Of a stretch of 21,354 nt of DNA, positions 5,445-15,100 are shown piece after piece. A program made the position numbers and the translations under genes. The stretch is from positions 1-21,354 of the forward strand of contig DGXY01000106.1 in NCBI GenBank assembly GCA_002396885.1, read 5' to 3'. Each line of letters begins with the position of its first letter. Position 1 is the first letter of the stretch. The notes under the pieces are model-generated. The model was not told where the DNA came from and did not search any database. It saw only the letters and a program-made list of their open reading frames with translations. The stretch comes from Akkermansiaceae bacterium UBA5020 (GTDB lineage Bacteria; Verrucomicrobiota; Verrucomicrobiia; Verrucomicrobiales; DEV007).

Positions 5445-7875
5445 TCCCGCGACCCTGAATCCTCTCGAACGCATCGCCGAGGCCCCGGCGGATCATTACC
5501 GCGTCCTCAAGATCTCTGATCTGGACGGTGACCGCCTCCTCGAGCTGAGCAAGTTCATGAAACTCTCACTCTCGCGCGAGGACATGCTGGCGATCCAGGC
5601 GGTCTATGCGGAGTGGGAGCGCGAACCGACGGACGTGGAGCTGGAGGTGATCGCCCAGACTTGGAGCGAGCACTGCAAACACCGCATCTTCGGCGCGACG
5701 ATCGAGCACCAGATCGACGGCCAGGCGGAGACGGTGAACTCCCTTTTCAAGACCTACATCCGCGACGTCTCGCAGCGTATTTTTGATTCCAAGCCGGGTT
5801 TTGTCCTCTCTGCCTTCCACGACAACGCGGGTTTCATCAAGCTCGATGACGAGCTCGCGATCTGTCTGAAGGCGGAGACGCACAATCACCCGAGCGCCAT
5901 CGAACCCTACGCAGGGGCGAACACGGGGCTCGGTGGGGTGATCCGCGACATCCTCGGGGCGGGGAAAGGGGCGAAGCCGATCGGCTCGCTCGATGTCTTC
6001 TGTTTCGGCGCGCCGGACACGACGATGGACCTCATCAAGGCCGACGACGTGATCCACCCGCTCGGGGTGATGCGCGGCGTCGTTCGCGGGGTGCGCGATT
6101 ATGGCAACCGTATGGGCATCCCCACGATCAGCGGGGCGATCCAGTTCGACGACTCTTACATCTACAATCCGCTCGTCTTTTGTGGCACCGCCGGGGTCAT
6201 CCCGATCAAGGACATCGAGAAGAAGGTCGAGGCCGGGATGAAGGTGATCTCCGTCGGCGGCCGGACAGGTCGTGATGGACTCCATGGGGCGACCTTCTCT
6301 TCCGCCGCGCTCGACACGGACAGTCACGAATCCGACCAGCAGGCCGTGCAGATCGGGAATCCGATCGAGGAAAAGAAGGCGGCCGACTTTGTTCTCGCGG
6401 CGCGCGACAAGGGACTCATCGAATTCATCACCGACTGCGGGGCCGGTGGTTATTCCAGCGCCGCGGGCGAGATGCTCGAGCAATGCGGCGGCGTCATCGA
6501 ACTTGACCAGGTGAAGCTGAAGGAGCCCGGACTCGTGAGCTGGGAGGTCTTCATCAGCGAAAGCCAGGAGCGCATGGTCCTCGCGGTGAAGGAATCGTCC
6601 TTGCCCGAACTGCGCAAGCTCGCCGATCTCTACGAGACGGAACTGACCGAACTGGGAACGGCTGATGGTTCGGGTATTCTCAAGGTGAGACACCATGGCA
6701 ACACTGTCTGCGAGCTTGACTGCTCAAAGCTGCACGACGCGCCGACGCGCCATCTCAAGGGGCGCTGGTCGAAAAAGACCTCCCCGGTCGAGGCGCCCGT
6801 GCTGACGAATCCGGGCGAGGCATTGCGCGATCTTTTCATCGACTTCGCGATCGTCTCGCGCGAGCCCATCATCCGTGAATACGACCACGAGGTGCAGGGC
6901 AACACGGTTCTCAAACCGCTCGCCGGCGCCTCGGGCGACGCGCCCCAAGACGCCTCTGTGCTCCGCATCAGCGGGAGCAAGCGGCTCATGGCGATGGGCG
7001 TGTCCCTGCTTCCCGAGTGGGGAAAGACCGATCCCTACGCGATGGGCGCTGCCTGTGTCGACGAATGCGTCCGCCAGCTCGTCGCGGCGGGAGCCGATCC
7101 CGACCGCCTCGCCATCCTCGATAACTTCTGCATGGGCAACCCCGATGCGGAGGAGGAGCTCGGCGCCCTCGTCGAGACGGTCAAGGGCATCGCCTCGGTC
7201 GCCGAGGTCTATGGCGCGCCGTTCGTCTCGGGCAAGGATTCGTTTTACAACTACTTCGAGACGAAGGAAGGCCCCGTCTCCATCCCCGTGACCATTCTCA
7301 TCAGCGGCATGGGCATCATCGAGGAGGAGAGCCACGTCACCGGCGCCTCGCTGCGCAAGAGCGACAGTCTCCTCGCGATCATCGGCCACACTTCCGGTGA
7401 TCTCGGTGGCTCGGTCTTCGCCCGCCGACACGGGATCAAAAACGCGCCCGTCCCCGCGACCCGCTCCGAGGAGGCCTTGGCCTGCTACCGCCAGTATTAC
7501 GAGGCGGTGAAGAAGGGCTACATCCGCTCGGCCCACGATGTGAGCGAAGGCGGTCTCGCCGTCACTCTTGCCGAGATGGCCTTCTCCGGGAAAGCCGGAC
7601 TCGAGATCGACCTCTGCTCGCTGCCGATGGACGACGACGCCTCCAAGGCCGCGATGCTGTTCGGTGAATCGCCCTCTCGCCTCGTCATCGAAGTCGCGCC
7701 CGAGCACCTCGCCAAGGTCGCCGATCTTTTTGAAGGGTTTCCCTTCGCCGCTCTCGGGCGCGCCACCACCACCCACGCCAACCTCCACATCGAGTGGGGC
7801 AAGGAAACTCTCGTCAACGAACCTCTCGCGGACCTCAAATCGCTATGGAAGAACGGCCTTGCGCGCTACTACTGA
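5437..7875 (+). CDS. purL: Phosphoribosylformylglycinamidine synthase, PurL subunit (small type)
   Basis: The ATP-dependent amidotransfer subunit converts FGAR to FGAM using ammonia delivered by PurQ. The 812-residue protein is of the small PurL class (usual length about 720-770), without the fused glutaminase domain. Landmarks are TWSEHCKH (75-82, the FGAR-binding loop), KAETHNHPSA (145-154, nucleotide and metal site), GGVIRDILGAG, GGRTGRDGLHGA (the central repeat linker), DCGAGGYSSAAGEM (333-346, second half of the pseudo-dimer) and HDVSEGGLAVT (from 700). The ATG at 5437 was chosen over the upstream 5383 start because it overlaps the purS-like stop and the preceding 18 codons are just the purS-like gene read in another frame. 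It is translationally coupled to its neighbours on both sides. Confidence 0.96.
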   Translation: MSDPATLNPLERIAEAPADHYRVLKISDLDGDRLLELSKFMKLSLSREDMLAIQAVYAEWEREPTDVELEVIAQTWSEHCKHRIFGATIEHQIDGQAETVNSLFKTYIRDVSQRIFDSKPGFVLSAFHDNAGFIKLDDELAICLKAETHNHPSAIEPYAGANTGLGGVIRDILGAGKGAKPIGSLDVFCFGAPDTTMDLIKADDVIHPLGVMRGVVRGVRDYGNRMGIPTISGAIQFDDSYIYNPLVFCGTAGVIPIKDIEKKVEAGMKVISVGGRTGRDGLHGATFSSAALDTDSHESDQQAVQIGNPIEEKKAADFVLAARDKGLIEFITDCGAGGYSSAAGEMLEQCGGVIELDQVKLKEPGLVSWEVFISESQERMVLAVKESSLPELRKLADLYETELTELGTADGSGILKVRHHGNTVCELDCSKLHDAPTRHLKGRWSKKTSPVEAPVLTNPGEALRDLFIDFAIVSREPIIREYDHEVQGNTVLKPLAGASGDAPQDASVLRISGSKRLMAMGVSLLPEWGKTDPYAMGAACVDECVRQLVAAGADPDRLAILDNFCMGNPDAEEELGALVETVKGIASVAEVYGAPFVSGKDSFYNYFETKEGPVSIPVTILISGMGIIEEESHVTGASLRKSDSLLAIIGHTSGDLGGSVFARRHGIKNAPVPATRSEEALACYRQYYEAVKKGYIRSAHDVSEGGLAVTLAEMAFSGKAGLEIDLCSLPMDDDASKAAMLFGESPSRLVIEVAPEHLAKVADLFEGFPFAALGRATTTHANLHIEWGKETLVNEPLADLKSLWKNGLARYY

Positions 7876-8588
7876 AATTTCCCGGCACGAACTGTGATGC
7901 TGAGACGGCTCGCGCCCTTGAGGCGGTCGGATTCGTCACCGAGGTGCTGCCTGTCTCGGCGCTCAAGCCGGAGAAGCTCGTCGGCGTGAGCCTGGTGGTC
8001 TTCTCAGGCGGATTCAGTTACGGCGACTACGTCATGTCGGGCCGCATCGCGAGCCTCGTCACCGAACAGAAGATCGGCGAGACCCTCAAGGACTTCCGCG
8101 AGAACGGCGGCTACCTTCTCGGCATCTGCAACGGTTTCCAGATCCTCACGCAGCTCGACCTGCTCCCCGCGGGCAGCCTCGTCGAGAACGCGGGCGGCCG
8201 TTTCCAGTGCCAGTGGGTGAAGATGAAGAACCTCGCGCCGAAGAGCCCCTTCCTTTCACACTGCCCCCCTGAGTTCGAGCTGCCCATCGCCCACGCCGAG
8301 GGCCGGCTCGTGACGAGGGATGCGACCGAAGCCGCGGGCTATGTGAAAAGCGGCGCTGCCGCGCTGGTCTATGTTGATGACGTGAACGGCAGCTTTGAGC
8401 GCATCGCCGGGCTCCAGGATGAAACGGGCCGCGTCTTTGGCCTCATGCCGCACCCCGAGCGTTTCATGAAGGCGCGCGACCATTACGATCCCGATTGGGA
8501 CGGTGGTGAAGGCGGGTGGGGGAGCGGCTATTATCTCTTCAAATCGTTGTTTCAGGCGATCAAGGAGGGGGAGGCGGGTGAGCCTTGA
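7845..8588 (+). CDS. purQ: Phosphoribosylformylglycinamidine synthase, PurQ glutaminase subunit
   Basis: This class-I glutamine amidotransferase hydrolyses glutamine and passes ammonia to PurL. Its 247 residues match the family length (about 220-260). It has KFPGTNCD (11-18), FSGGFSYGDYVMSGRIAS (53-70), the nucleophile elbow GICNGFQIL with Cys95, and the catalytic His203/Glu205 in GLMPHPERF. The C-terminal GSGYYLFKSLF matches the usual PurQ end. The ATG at 7845 begins immediately before the conserved first strand; the frame could extend to a GTG at 7794, but those codons lie within purL. It overlaps the end of purL by 31 nt. The downstream gap carries repeats. Confidence 0.95.
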   Translation: MEERPCALLLKFPGTNCDAETARALEAVGFVTEVLPVSALKPEKLVGVSLVVFSGGFSYGDYVMSGRIASLVTEQKIGETLKDFRENGGYLLGICNGFQILTQLDLLPAGSLVENAGGRFQCQWVKMKNLAPKSPFLSHCPPEFELPIAHAEGRLVTRDATEAAGYVKSGAAALVYVDDVNGSFERIAGLQDETGRVFGLMPHPERFMKARDHYDPDWDGGEGGWGSGYYLFKSLFQAIKEGEAGEP

Positions 8589-8600
8589 AAACTTTATTGG

Positions 8601-8685
8601 CGAAAATTCGCGGCCATTCGCGAAAATTCGCGTTCAAAACTCTTTCAACGCGAATGGGCGCAAATCTCCGCGAATAGACACGAAT
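8601..8685. repeat. Intergenic repeat cluster between purQ and purM
   Basis: CGAAAATTCGCG occurs at 8601-8612 and 8621-8632, a direct repeat with a 20-bp period. CCATTCGCG (8614-8622) is inverted to CGCGAATGG (8649-8657), giving a possible 9-bp stem. Further CGCGAAT or CGAAT words continue to about 8685. The whole 141-bp purQ-purM spacer (8589-8729) is made of this material and has no gene. It looks like a dispersed intergenic repeat inserted into an otherwise compact operon. Confidence 0.65.
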
Positions 8686-8729
8686 CCTGACGTTGCGAAG
8701 AGACCGTTTCGAAAAAGTTATCTTAACCA

Positions 8730-9722
8730 ATGAGCACCGAATTCACCTACAAAGCCGCCGGGGTCGACATCAAGGAAGCAGCCGCGCTCGTCGGCGACAT
8801 CGGCGAACTGCGCCGCCGCACCGAGGGCAAACGATCGCTCATGGGGGCTTTCGGGCTTTTTGCCGCGACCTACGATCTCAGCGAATACAAAGAGCCGGTC
8901 ATCATGACCGGCTGCGACGGCGTCGGGACGAAGCTGGAGCTCCTCCTCGAGCACGACCAGCTCGAGATCGCGGGCAAGGATCTCGTCGCGATGAACGTGA
9001 ATGACATCCTCACGACCGGGGGGGATCCCCTCATGTTCCTCGACTACGTTGGCATCGGAGCCCTCGACAAGGTGAAGATCAAGCGCCTCATCGCCGGGAT
9101 GGCCGAGCACCTCGCGAGCTGCGACTGCATCCTCGCCGGCGGCGAGACCGCCGAGATGCCGGGCATCGTGCCCGATGGAATCATCGAGCTGAGCGGCTTC
9201 TGCGTCGGCGCAGCGGAGAAATCCGAATTGATCGACCCGACCCGCATCGAGGTGGGTGACGTCCTCGTGGGTTATCCCTCTGACGGTTTCCACGCCAACG
9301 GTTGGAGCCTTATTCGCCGCATTCTCAAGGTCAATCCCGGTCTCATCACTGAGGAGGAATGGCCTTCTTTCCTCGCGCCGACCCGCCTCTACCATGATGT
9401 CGTCGCCGGCCTGAAAGAGCGCCAGATCGACATCAAGGCGATGGCTCACATCACCGGTGGTGGTCTACCGGAAAATCTCGAGCGACTGCTCGATGGCAAG
9501 GGCGCCGACATCACGATTCCGCGCTGGAATCTCGGCGCGGTCGGTAAGGTCCTCGCCTTCGTCGCCGACGAAGAAGCGGTGAATACCTTCAACATGGGCT
9601 GGGGCTGGGTCGCGATCGTCCCGGCGGATCAGGCCGAGGCGGCCACTGCCTTCCATTCGGGTGCCCGCGCGATCGGCATCATCACCGACTCGGGGCATGT
9701 GAAGGTGACGGTGGAAGGCTGA
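8730..9722 (+). CDS. purM: Phosphoribosylformylglycinamidine cyclo-ligase (AIR synthetase)
   Basis: The enzyme closes the imidazole ring, turning FGAM into AIR with ATP, directly after the PurSLQ step. The 330-residue product is close to the family norm (about 345). It shows YKAAGVDI (7-14), CDGVGTKLEL (62-71), GKDLVAMNVNDILTTGGDP (82-100, nucleotide and metal loop), LAGGETAEMPG (135-145) and HITGGGLPENL (about 240-250). These are the diagnostic AIR-synthetase motifs, in order. The ATG at 8730 precedes the YxxAGVDI motif by the usual few residues; the region just upstream has no clear Shine-Dalgarno. purF follows after 18 nt. Confidence 0.96.
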   Translation: MSTEFTYKAAGVDIKEAAALVGDIGELRRRTEGKRSLMGAFGLFAATYDLSEYKEPVIMTGCDGVGTKLELLLEHDQLEIAGKDLVAMNVNDILTTGGDPLMFLDYVGIGALDKVKIKRLIAGMAEHLASCDCILAGGETAEMPGIVPDGIIELSGFCVGAAEKSELIDPTRIEVGDVLVGYPSDGFHANGWSLIRRILKVNPGLITEEEWPSFLAPTRLYHDVVAGLKERQIDIKAMAHITGGGLPENLERLLDGKGADITIPRWNLGAVGKVLAFVADEEAVNTFNMGWGWVAIVPADQAEAATAFHSGARAIGIITDSGHVKVTVEG

Positions 9723-9740
9723 CGTGGATCGATTTGAATT

Positions 9741-11666
9741 ATGAGCGACCCCCTTCAGCACGAGTGCGGCATTGCCTTTGTCAGGCTGAAGAAGGACCTC
9801 GCCTACTACCACGACCGCTACGGGACGTGTCTGTGGGGCTTCCAGCGTCTCTATCTGTTGATGGAGAAACAGCACAACCGCGGCCAGGATGGCGTGGGGG
9901 TCGGTTGCTGCAAGATCAACATGCCCCTAGGGCAGCCCTATCTCTTCCGCGAACGCAGCGCCGAGCGCGATTCGCTCATCCGCGTGATGGAGGACCAGCT
10001 CCGGGTGATGCGTAAGCTCGAGCGCAAGGGAATCCTCGATCCGCATGATCCCGAGTCCTTCAAAAAGAATTTCGACTTCGGCGGTGAGGTGCTCCTCGGT
10101 CACCTGCGCTACGGCACCTCGGGCACCTTCGGCAGCGGGGGATGCCATCCCTACGTGCGTCGCACGAATTATCCGACGAAGACCCTCATGGTGGCGGGCA
10201 ACTTCAACATGACGAATGCCCGCGACCTCAATCATCACCTGATTGGTCGCGGCCAGCATCCTGTCTTCGACACCGACACCCAGACCGTGCTCGAGGAGAT
10301 CGGCTATCACCTCGACGAGGTGCACGATGCGATCTACCGCCGCGAGCGCGACAAGGGGACCGAGGGGGCGAAAATCCCCGCCATCATTTCCGAGGAGATC
10401 GACCTCGTCCGCATCATCGGCAAGTGCTCGAAGATCTGGGATGGTGGCTACACCATCGCCGGCGTCGTGGGCAACGGGGACGGCTTCGTGCTGCGGGATC
10501 CGAACGGGATTCGCCCCTGCTTTTATTACGAGGACGACGAAGTGATCGCCTTCGCGAGCGAGCGCGTCCCCCTCATGACGGTTTTCAATGCCGAGATCGA
10601 CGAAGTGCGTGAGTTGCCCCGTGCCCACGTCGCGGTGATGAAACATGGCGGCGGTTTCGAAATCGCGCCCTACACCGAAGTGCGTGAAGCGCGTCCTTGC
10701 TCCTTCGAGCGCATCTATTTCTCGAGGGGCAACGATCCCGACATCTACCGCGAACGGATGCGACTGGGGTCGAACCTCGTGCCGCAAATCGTCGCCCGGA
10801 TCGATGCCGATTTCGACAAGACCGTCTTCAGCTTCATCCCGAACACCGCTGAGATCGCCTACTACGGTCTGATGCACGGCCTGCGCATGCTGCGGCGCGA
10901 CCAGGTGAAGGATGAAATCCTCGCCGTCGCCAGAGCGGGCGAACTCGACGAGGCCACTCTTGACAAGCTTGTCCTCAAGAGCTGGCCGCGCGGCGAAAAG
11001 ATCGCGCACAAGGACATCAAGCTGCGCACCTTCATCGCCCAGGAAAAAGGTCGCGACCAGATGGTCTCGCATGTCTACGATGTCACTTACGGGCAGATCG
11101 GCGAAGGCGAGAATCTCGTCGTGATCGACGACTCGATCGTCCGCGGCACCACCCTGAAGGACTCGATCATCAAGATCCTCTCGCGGCTGAATCCGAAGAA
11201 GATCATCATCGCCTCGACCGCTCCGCAAATCCGCTATCCCGACTGCTATGGCATCGACATGTCCGAGCTCGGCAAATTCATTGTCTTCAAGGCGGCGATC
11301 AACCTGCTCGAGCGTCGCGGGATGCACAACCGGATCACCGACGTCTACTACCGCTGCCGCGAAGAGCTGAAGAAGCCCGTCGCGGAGATGCGCAATCCGG
11401 TGAAAGCGATCTACGAGCCTTTCACGGAAGAGGAACTCTCCGCCGAAGTGAGCCATCTCGTCACTCCCGAAAACATTCCGTGGAAGGGCGACGTCGAGGT
11501 GATCTTCCAGACTGTCGCGGGACTCAAGGACGCCATCCCCGTGAACAACGGCGATTGGTATTTCACGGGCGACTACCCCACTCCGGGCGGTTACAAAGTG
11601 GTGAACCAGGCTTTTGTCGGCTTCCACGACAAGACCGGCGAGCGGCCCTACGATGTGCTGCTGTAA
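9741..11666 (+). CDS. purF: Amidophosphoribosyltransferase, long type
   Basis: PurF makes 5-phosphoribosylamine from PRPP and glutamine, the committed step of purine synthesis. The N-terminal glutaminase domain begins MSDPLQHECGIAF, with the expected nucleophile Cys9 exposed after removal of a short propeptide; KQHNRGQDG and LGHLRYGTSG follow. The phosphoribosyltransferase domain carries the PRPP loop VVIDDSIVRGTT (about 460-471). At 641 residues it exceeds the 470-505 of typical enzymes, with an insert in the glutaminase domain (about 70-110) and a C-terminal extension (about 580-641) containing NGDWYFTGDYPTPGG. I recall this long form and its WYFTGDYPTPGG tail from Bacteroidota; a database search would confirm it. 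It is the last gene of the cluster. Confidence 0.93.
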   Translation: MSDPLQHECGIAFVRLKKDLAYYHDRYGTCLWGFQRLYLLMEKQHNRGQDGVGVGCCKINMPLGQPYLFRERSAERDSLIRVMEDQLRVMRKLERKGILDPHDPESFKKNFDFGGEVLLGHLRYGTSGTFGSGGCHPYVRRTNYPTKTLMVAGNFNMTNARDLNHHLIGRGQHPVFDTDTQTVLEEIGYHLDEVHDAIYRRERDKGTEGAKIPAIISEEIDLVRIIGKCSKIWDGGYTIAGVVGNGDGFVLRDPNGIRPCFYYEDDEVIAFASERVPLMTVFNAEIDEVRELPRAHVAVMKHGGGFEIAPYTEVREARPCSFERIYFSRGNDPDIYRERMRLGSNLVPQIVARIDADFDKTVFSFIPNTAEIAYYGLMHGLRMLRRDQVKDEILAVARAGELDEATLDKLVLKSWPRGEKIAHKDIKLRTFIAQEKGRDQMVSHVYDVTYGQIGEGENLVVIDDSIVRGTTLKDSIIKILSRLNPKKIIIASTAPQIRYPDCYGIDMSELGKFIVFKAAINLLERRGMHNRITDVYYRCREELKKPVAEMRNPVKAIYEPFTEEELSAEVSHLVTPENIPWKGDVEVIFQTVAGLKDAIPVNNGDWYFTGDYPTPGGYKVVNQAFVGFHDKTGERPYDVLL

Positions 11667-11751
11667 AGACGGTCTTTTGAAAAAGGACGCAAAACGCTCA
11701 TCCTCGCGCTCCTCTGGCGGTAGCGCTAGGCCTTGGCATTTTCGCTTGCCC

Positions 11752-11769
11752 TCGTGATGGGGATCACGA
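11752..11769 (+). terminator. Perfect 7-bp hairpin downstream of purF
   Basis: TCGTGAT, loop GGGG, ATCACGA: a perfect 7-bp stem 86 bp after the purF stop. The sequence after it is pyrimidine-rich (TCCCTCAGTCCCCTTT) but not a T-run, so it is a weak or Rho-assisted terminator candidate rather than a textbook one. Confidence 0.35.
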
Positions 11770-12009
11770 TCCCTCAGTCCCCTTTCGGAAGAGGCTGATT
11801 CCTTTGCAAGGGAGAACTCGGGCTGAGAGTGACGGTTGGACGATCACGGAACGGAGTGGCGCGAAGATCACGGGAGGGCTTTCACGCGGTCCGGCGGAGT
11901 CTAGTGGTTCTGTTTTTGCAAGCCGGCGACAAAGGCAGGCGTGAAGACGCGGGTGCCTTGGCGGAAAAGGAGCCCGCTGCGGAAAAATGTTTTCACTTTC
12001 GGGACTTGC

Positions 12010-12051
12010 ATCAAGTTTTGATTGACAGAGGAGACGCGTTTTTGGTATTTC
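12010..12051 (+). promoter_or_regulatory. Candidate promoter with dyad upstream of the DUF1800 operon
   Basis: A perfect TTGACA (12022-12027) is followed after 18 bp by TATTTC (12046-12051), which has three of six matches to TATAAT. A 5-bp dyad ATCAA-GTT-TTGAT (12010-12022) overlaps the first base of the -35 box and could be an operator. Transcription from here would give a leader of roughly 100 nt before the ATG at 12161. Confidence 0.35.
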
Positions 12052-12160
12052 AATTCGCGAGAGGAGAAAAACGTCTTCGCTCAGGCCGAAACCCCCGACC
12101 GGTTACCGTAGTCATTCACCTTCCCCGGCCGCTCTCAAAAACGCCAGCCCCCTTTCAGAG

Positions 12161-15100
12161 ATGTCCACCGAGATGACTCTTTCCGCCACGAAACCTTGTG
12201 CTGTAGGTGTTCGCAGATGCGGACTCCTTTTGGGTCTGACATGGCTTGTCTTTTTTCTTGCTGGGTTGGGAAAGGTGGAAGCCCAGACCGGGCTGGCGAT
12301 GGACCTGCATACCTGGCCCGCCGGCACCGAACCGACCCTACCTGCCAATGTGGGTCAGCCCAATGGGCCCGACGGCCTCAACGACCTCTGGCAAATGGTG
12401 TTCAATGCGTGGGAACTGGCTCCTGCGGTGGACAATGACAGCGATGGGGCCGGCAATGCCGAGGAATCGAGCGCGGGGACGGATCCCTTCTCGGGGTCCG
12501 ATAACTTGAAGGTTAAGGGGGTAATCACTTCCGGCGAGGAGTTGGTATTTTCCTTCGATACGAAAGCTGGAAAGAAATACCGAATCCTTTCCGACACGTC
12601 GCCGGGTGGCGCTTTCACCAATGTGGAGGCCCTTGCCACGACCCCTCCGTCATCGGTCTACATTGCGGTGGCGAATGCCACGGGCGCGACGGTCACCATC
12701 CCCAAGCCGGCTTCGTCGGCGATGTTTTTCCGGATCGAGGCGAGTGATGCCGACACCAACGCCGATGGGGTCTCGGATTGGGTCGCGCGCCGACTCGGCT
12801 ATGATCCCGGGGCGCCTTCGGTCGATCTTGATGGCAACGGGACGAGTGATCTGCTGGAGGATCTCGTGGCACAAATCTCTGCCCCCGACGTGGTCGAAGT
12901 GGTGGCGGCCGTGCCTTTCGCCTTCGAGGATGGTCCCGAAAGCGGCTCATTCGAGGTCCGGCGCACCCGCCACCTCTTCCCCGCGAGTGTCAACCTCTCC
13001 TATTCCGGCACAGCTGCGGCCGGAGCCGACTTTTCGGTGAGCCCTTCCGCCACCGTCGTGAATTTCGCGCCTGGAGAGACGAGCAAGTCTGTTTTCGTGA
13101 ATCCGAATCCGGCGGAGCCCGCCCTCCTCGAGGGCGGCGAGTCGGTCACGGTGTCGATCGGCAATCCGCAGAGCCCGCAGCCGGGCGGTAGGCCGTCGAT
13201 CGGACTGCGTTCCTCGGCGACCGTGATTCTGCATGATTCCACGGCACCCCGGGGATCTGGATTGTTGGCGCGGTATTACGATCATGCGAGTAGCACCCTC
13301 GATCATGCGGCAAATTTTGGCGATCTCGCCAACTATACCTTCACGGTCGGGTCTCCGAATACTGCTGGGACGATCCTTGTCACGCCGACCACGGGCAATC
13401 TCACCACTCTGCTCGCGGCGATCACGCCCGGATCGACCCAGGTGCGTCTGAGCTTCAACGGAGGCAACCTCAACACCGCCGCCTTCAATCATCGCCTTTA
13501 TCAGGTCACCGCAAAGACGGCGACGAACTTCACCTGCGCGATATCCTCGACTGTGGCGCTTCCGGCGAGCAGCAGCAGCAATCTTAACTTCAGCATCGAG
13601 CCCCTGCACCCTCCGGTGATCGAGCGGGTGGATGCAACGATCGACAACGAATGGATGGGGGGCACGCCCAACACGAACTTCATCACCCCCCTCAACCTCG
13701 CCGACAACTGGTCGTCGGTCTGGGAGGCTTACCTCCATCCCACGACGGCCTCGACTTCGGGCTACCGTTTCCAGCTCGATGCCGATGACAAGGCGCGGGT
13801 GTTGATCGATCTGAACCGGAACGGCACCTTCGATCTCCCGGAGGAGCAGGTCATCGAGCACGGATGGGACGCTCCAGCGACGCTGGGAACCTTCAAAATC
13901 AGCGCCTCCCACCTCCTCGCCGTTCCCGCGAACTCCTCGGAGCGATACAAGATCCGTGTTGAACACGTGGAAACCACCGGCGAAGCCCGTTGCCGACTCC
14001 AGTGGAGCGTCAATGACGGGGCTTTTGCCAACATCCCGCAGTCCAACGTTTACGCCCACGTCGCGACGATGAACGCGAACTACAACTACACCCGCACGAA
14101 CGCCACGGTCGGGGCGATGGCCGGGACGATAGTTGTGACCCTCAACGGGCACGGTCTGGCGGTAGGTAATCCGGTGAAACTCTCCTTCTCGTCGGGCAAT
14201 CTCTTCACGCCGACGAACGGCAATTTCCACGGCAGTTACACGGTTTCGGTGGTGAACTCGGCCAACACGTTCACGGTGCCGATCACGGGCGCTTCGCTGC
14301 CGGCGTCGGGAACCGGGGGCGGCTTTGTGCTCGATCAACCGGCTAGCACGACGCAGACCTGGTACAATGTGGTCCACCAAAGTCCGGATTTTTCTGGTGC
14401 ACCTGGCCGGATCGGGACGAACAACAACGGCACCAACGATAGCAATAACGGACTCTACGGGACGGGCACTCCCGACGGGACGCTGATCAATCCCGACAGT
14501 TTCTCGGCTCGCTGGACCGGTCAGGTTCAGCCCCAGTTCACTGAGGAATACACCTTCTCGGTGCTCGCTGACGACGGATTCCGACTCTGGATCAACGGGC
14601 GGGAAATGGACATGATCCAACTCGCCTCCGGTAATGCCGGTGGAGCGACCTACACCTACAACAGCGCGACGGGCGAGACTCTGGTGAACTACGCGGGTTC
14701 CAATATCCTCGAGAATTCCTTCGGTGTCGGGGATGTCGTTCGCATCGATCCGACCGCAGGCACCCTCACCAGTCTGGCGACCACCGACCTCGTTGTCACG
14801 GCCGCCACCGCGACGACGCTCACGGTGACTTTTCCGACCGGTTTAGGGGACCAAGTCTCCGCTGCCTCGGCGAACCTCGACGGTCAGAATCGGGTTCTCA
14901 AGCCTTGGGTTGCGAACGGCAACGAGCGCTTCTGCCGCCTTCCGATGGTTGGAGGGGTTCGCTACGACATTCGCCTTGATTACTACGAGAGTGGCGGATT
15001 TGCGCGCTGCCGCCTGTTCTGGTTCAGCCCGAGCCAGCCGAAGCAGGCTGTTCCCGCCTCCCGTCTTTATCCCTCGAGCGAACCTTTGGCGCCTTCGATC

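Larger units (their letters stand above)
11667..12160. other. 494-bp gene-free region between purF and the DUF1800 gene
   Basis: Nothing coding is convincing here; a 115-codon frame from 11829 runs into the next gene in another frame and has no recognisable character. The region holds a near-palindrome at the purF stop (AAAGAC-G-GTCTTT, 11665-11677), a strong hairpin at 11752-11769, the word GATCACGG twice near 11850-11880, and a promoter-like sequence near 12022-12051. It probably ends purF transcription and starts the DUF1800 operon. Confidence 0.6.

Noticed and set aside
5566..6696. 376-codon open frame on the minus strand opposite purL
   Set aside because: It is opposite well-conserved PurL motifs, and its composition is that of an antisense GC-rich frame.
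9927..11627. 566-codon open frame on the minus strand opposite purF
   Set aside because: The plus strand carries the PurF catalytic motifs throughout. The antisense product is low in diversity and has no recognisable fold.
11829..12176. 115-codon plus-strand frame between purF and the giant gene
   Set aside because: It has no recognisable motif, sits over the promoter-like region, and overlaps the start of the DUF1800 gene in another frame.
12947..14620. 557-codon open frame on the minus strand within the giant gene
   Set aside because: It is rich in Arg, Gly and Val with no domain pattern and lies opposite a frame with clear PA14-like and Calx-beta-like motifs. It is a GC-rich antisense shadow.
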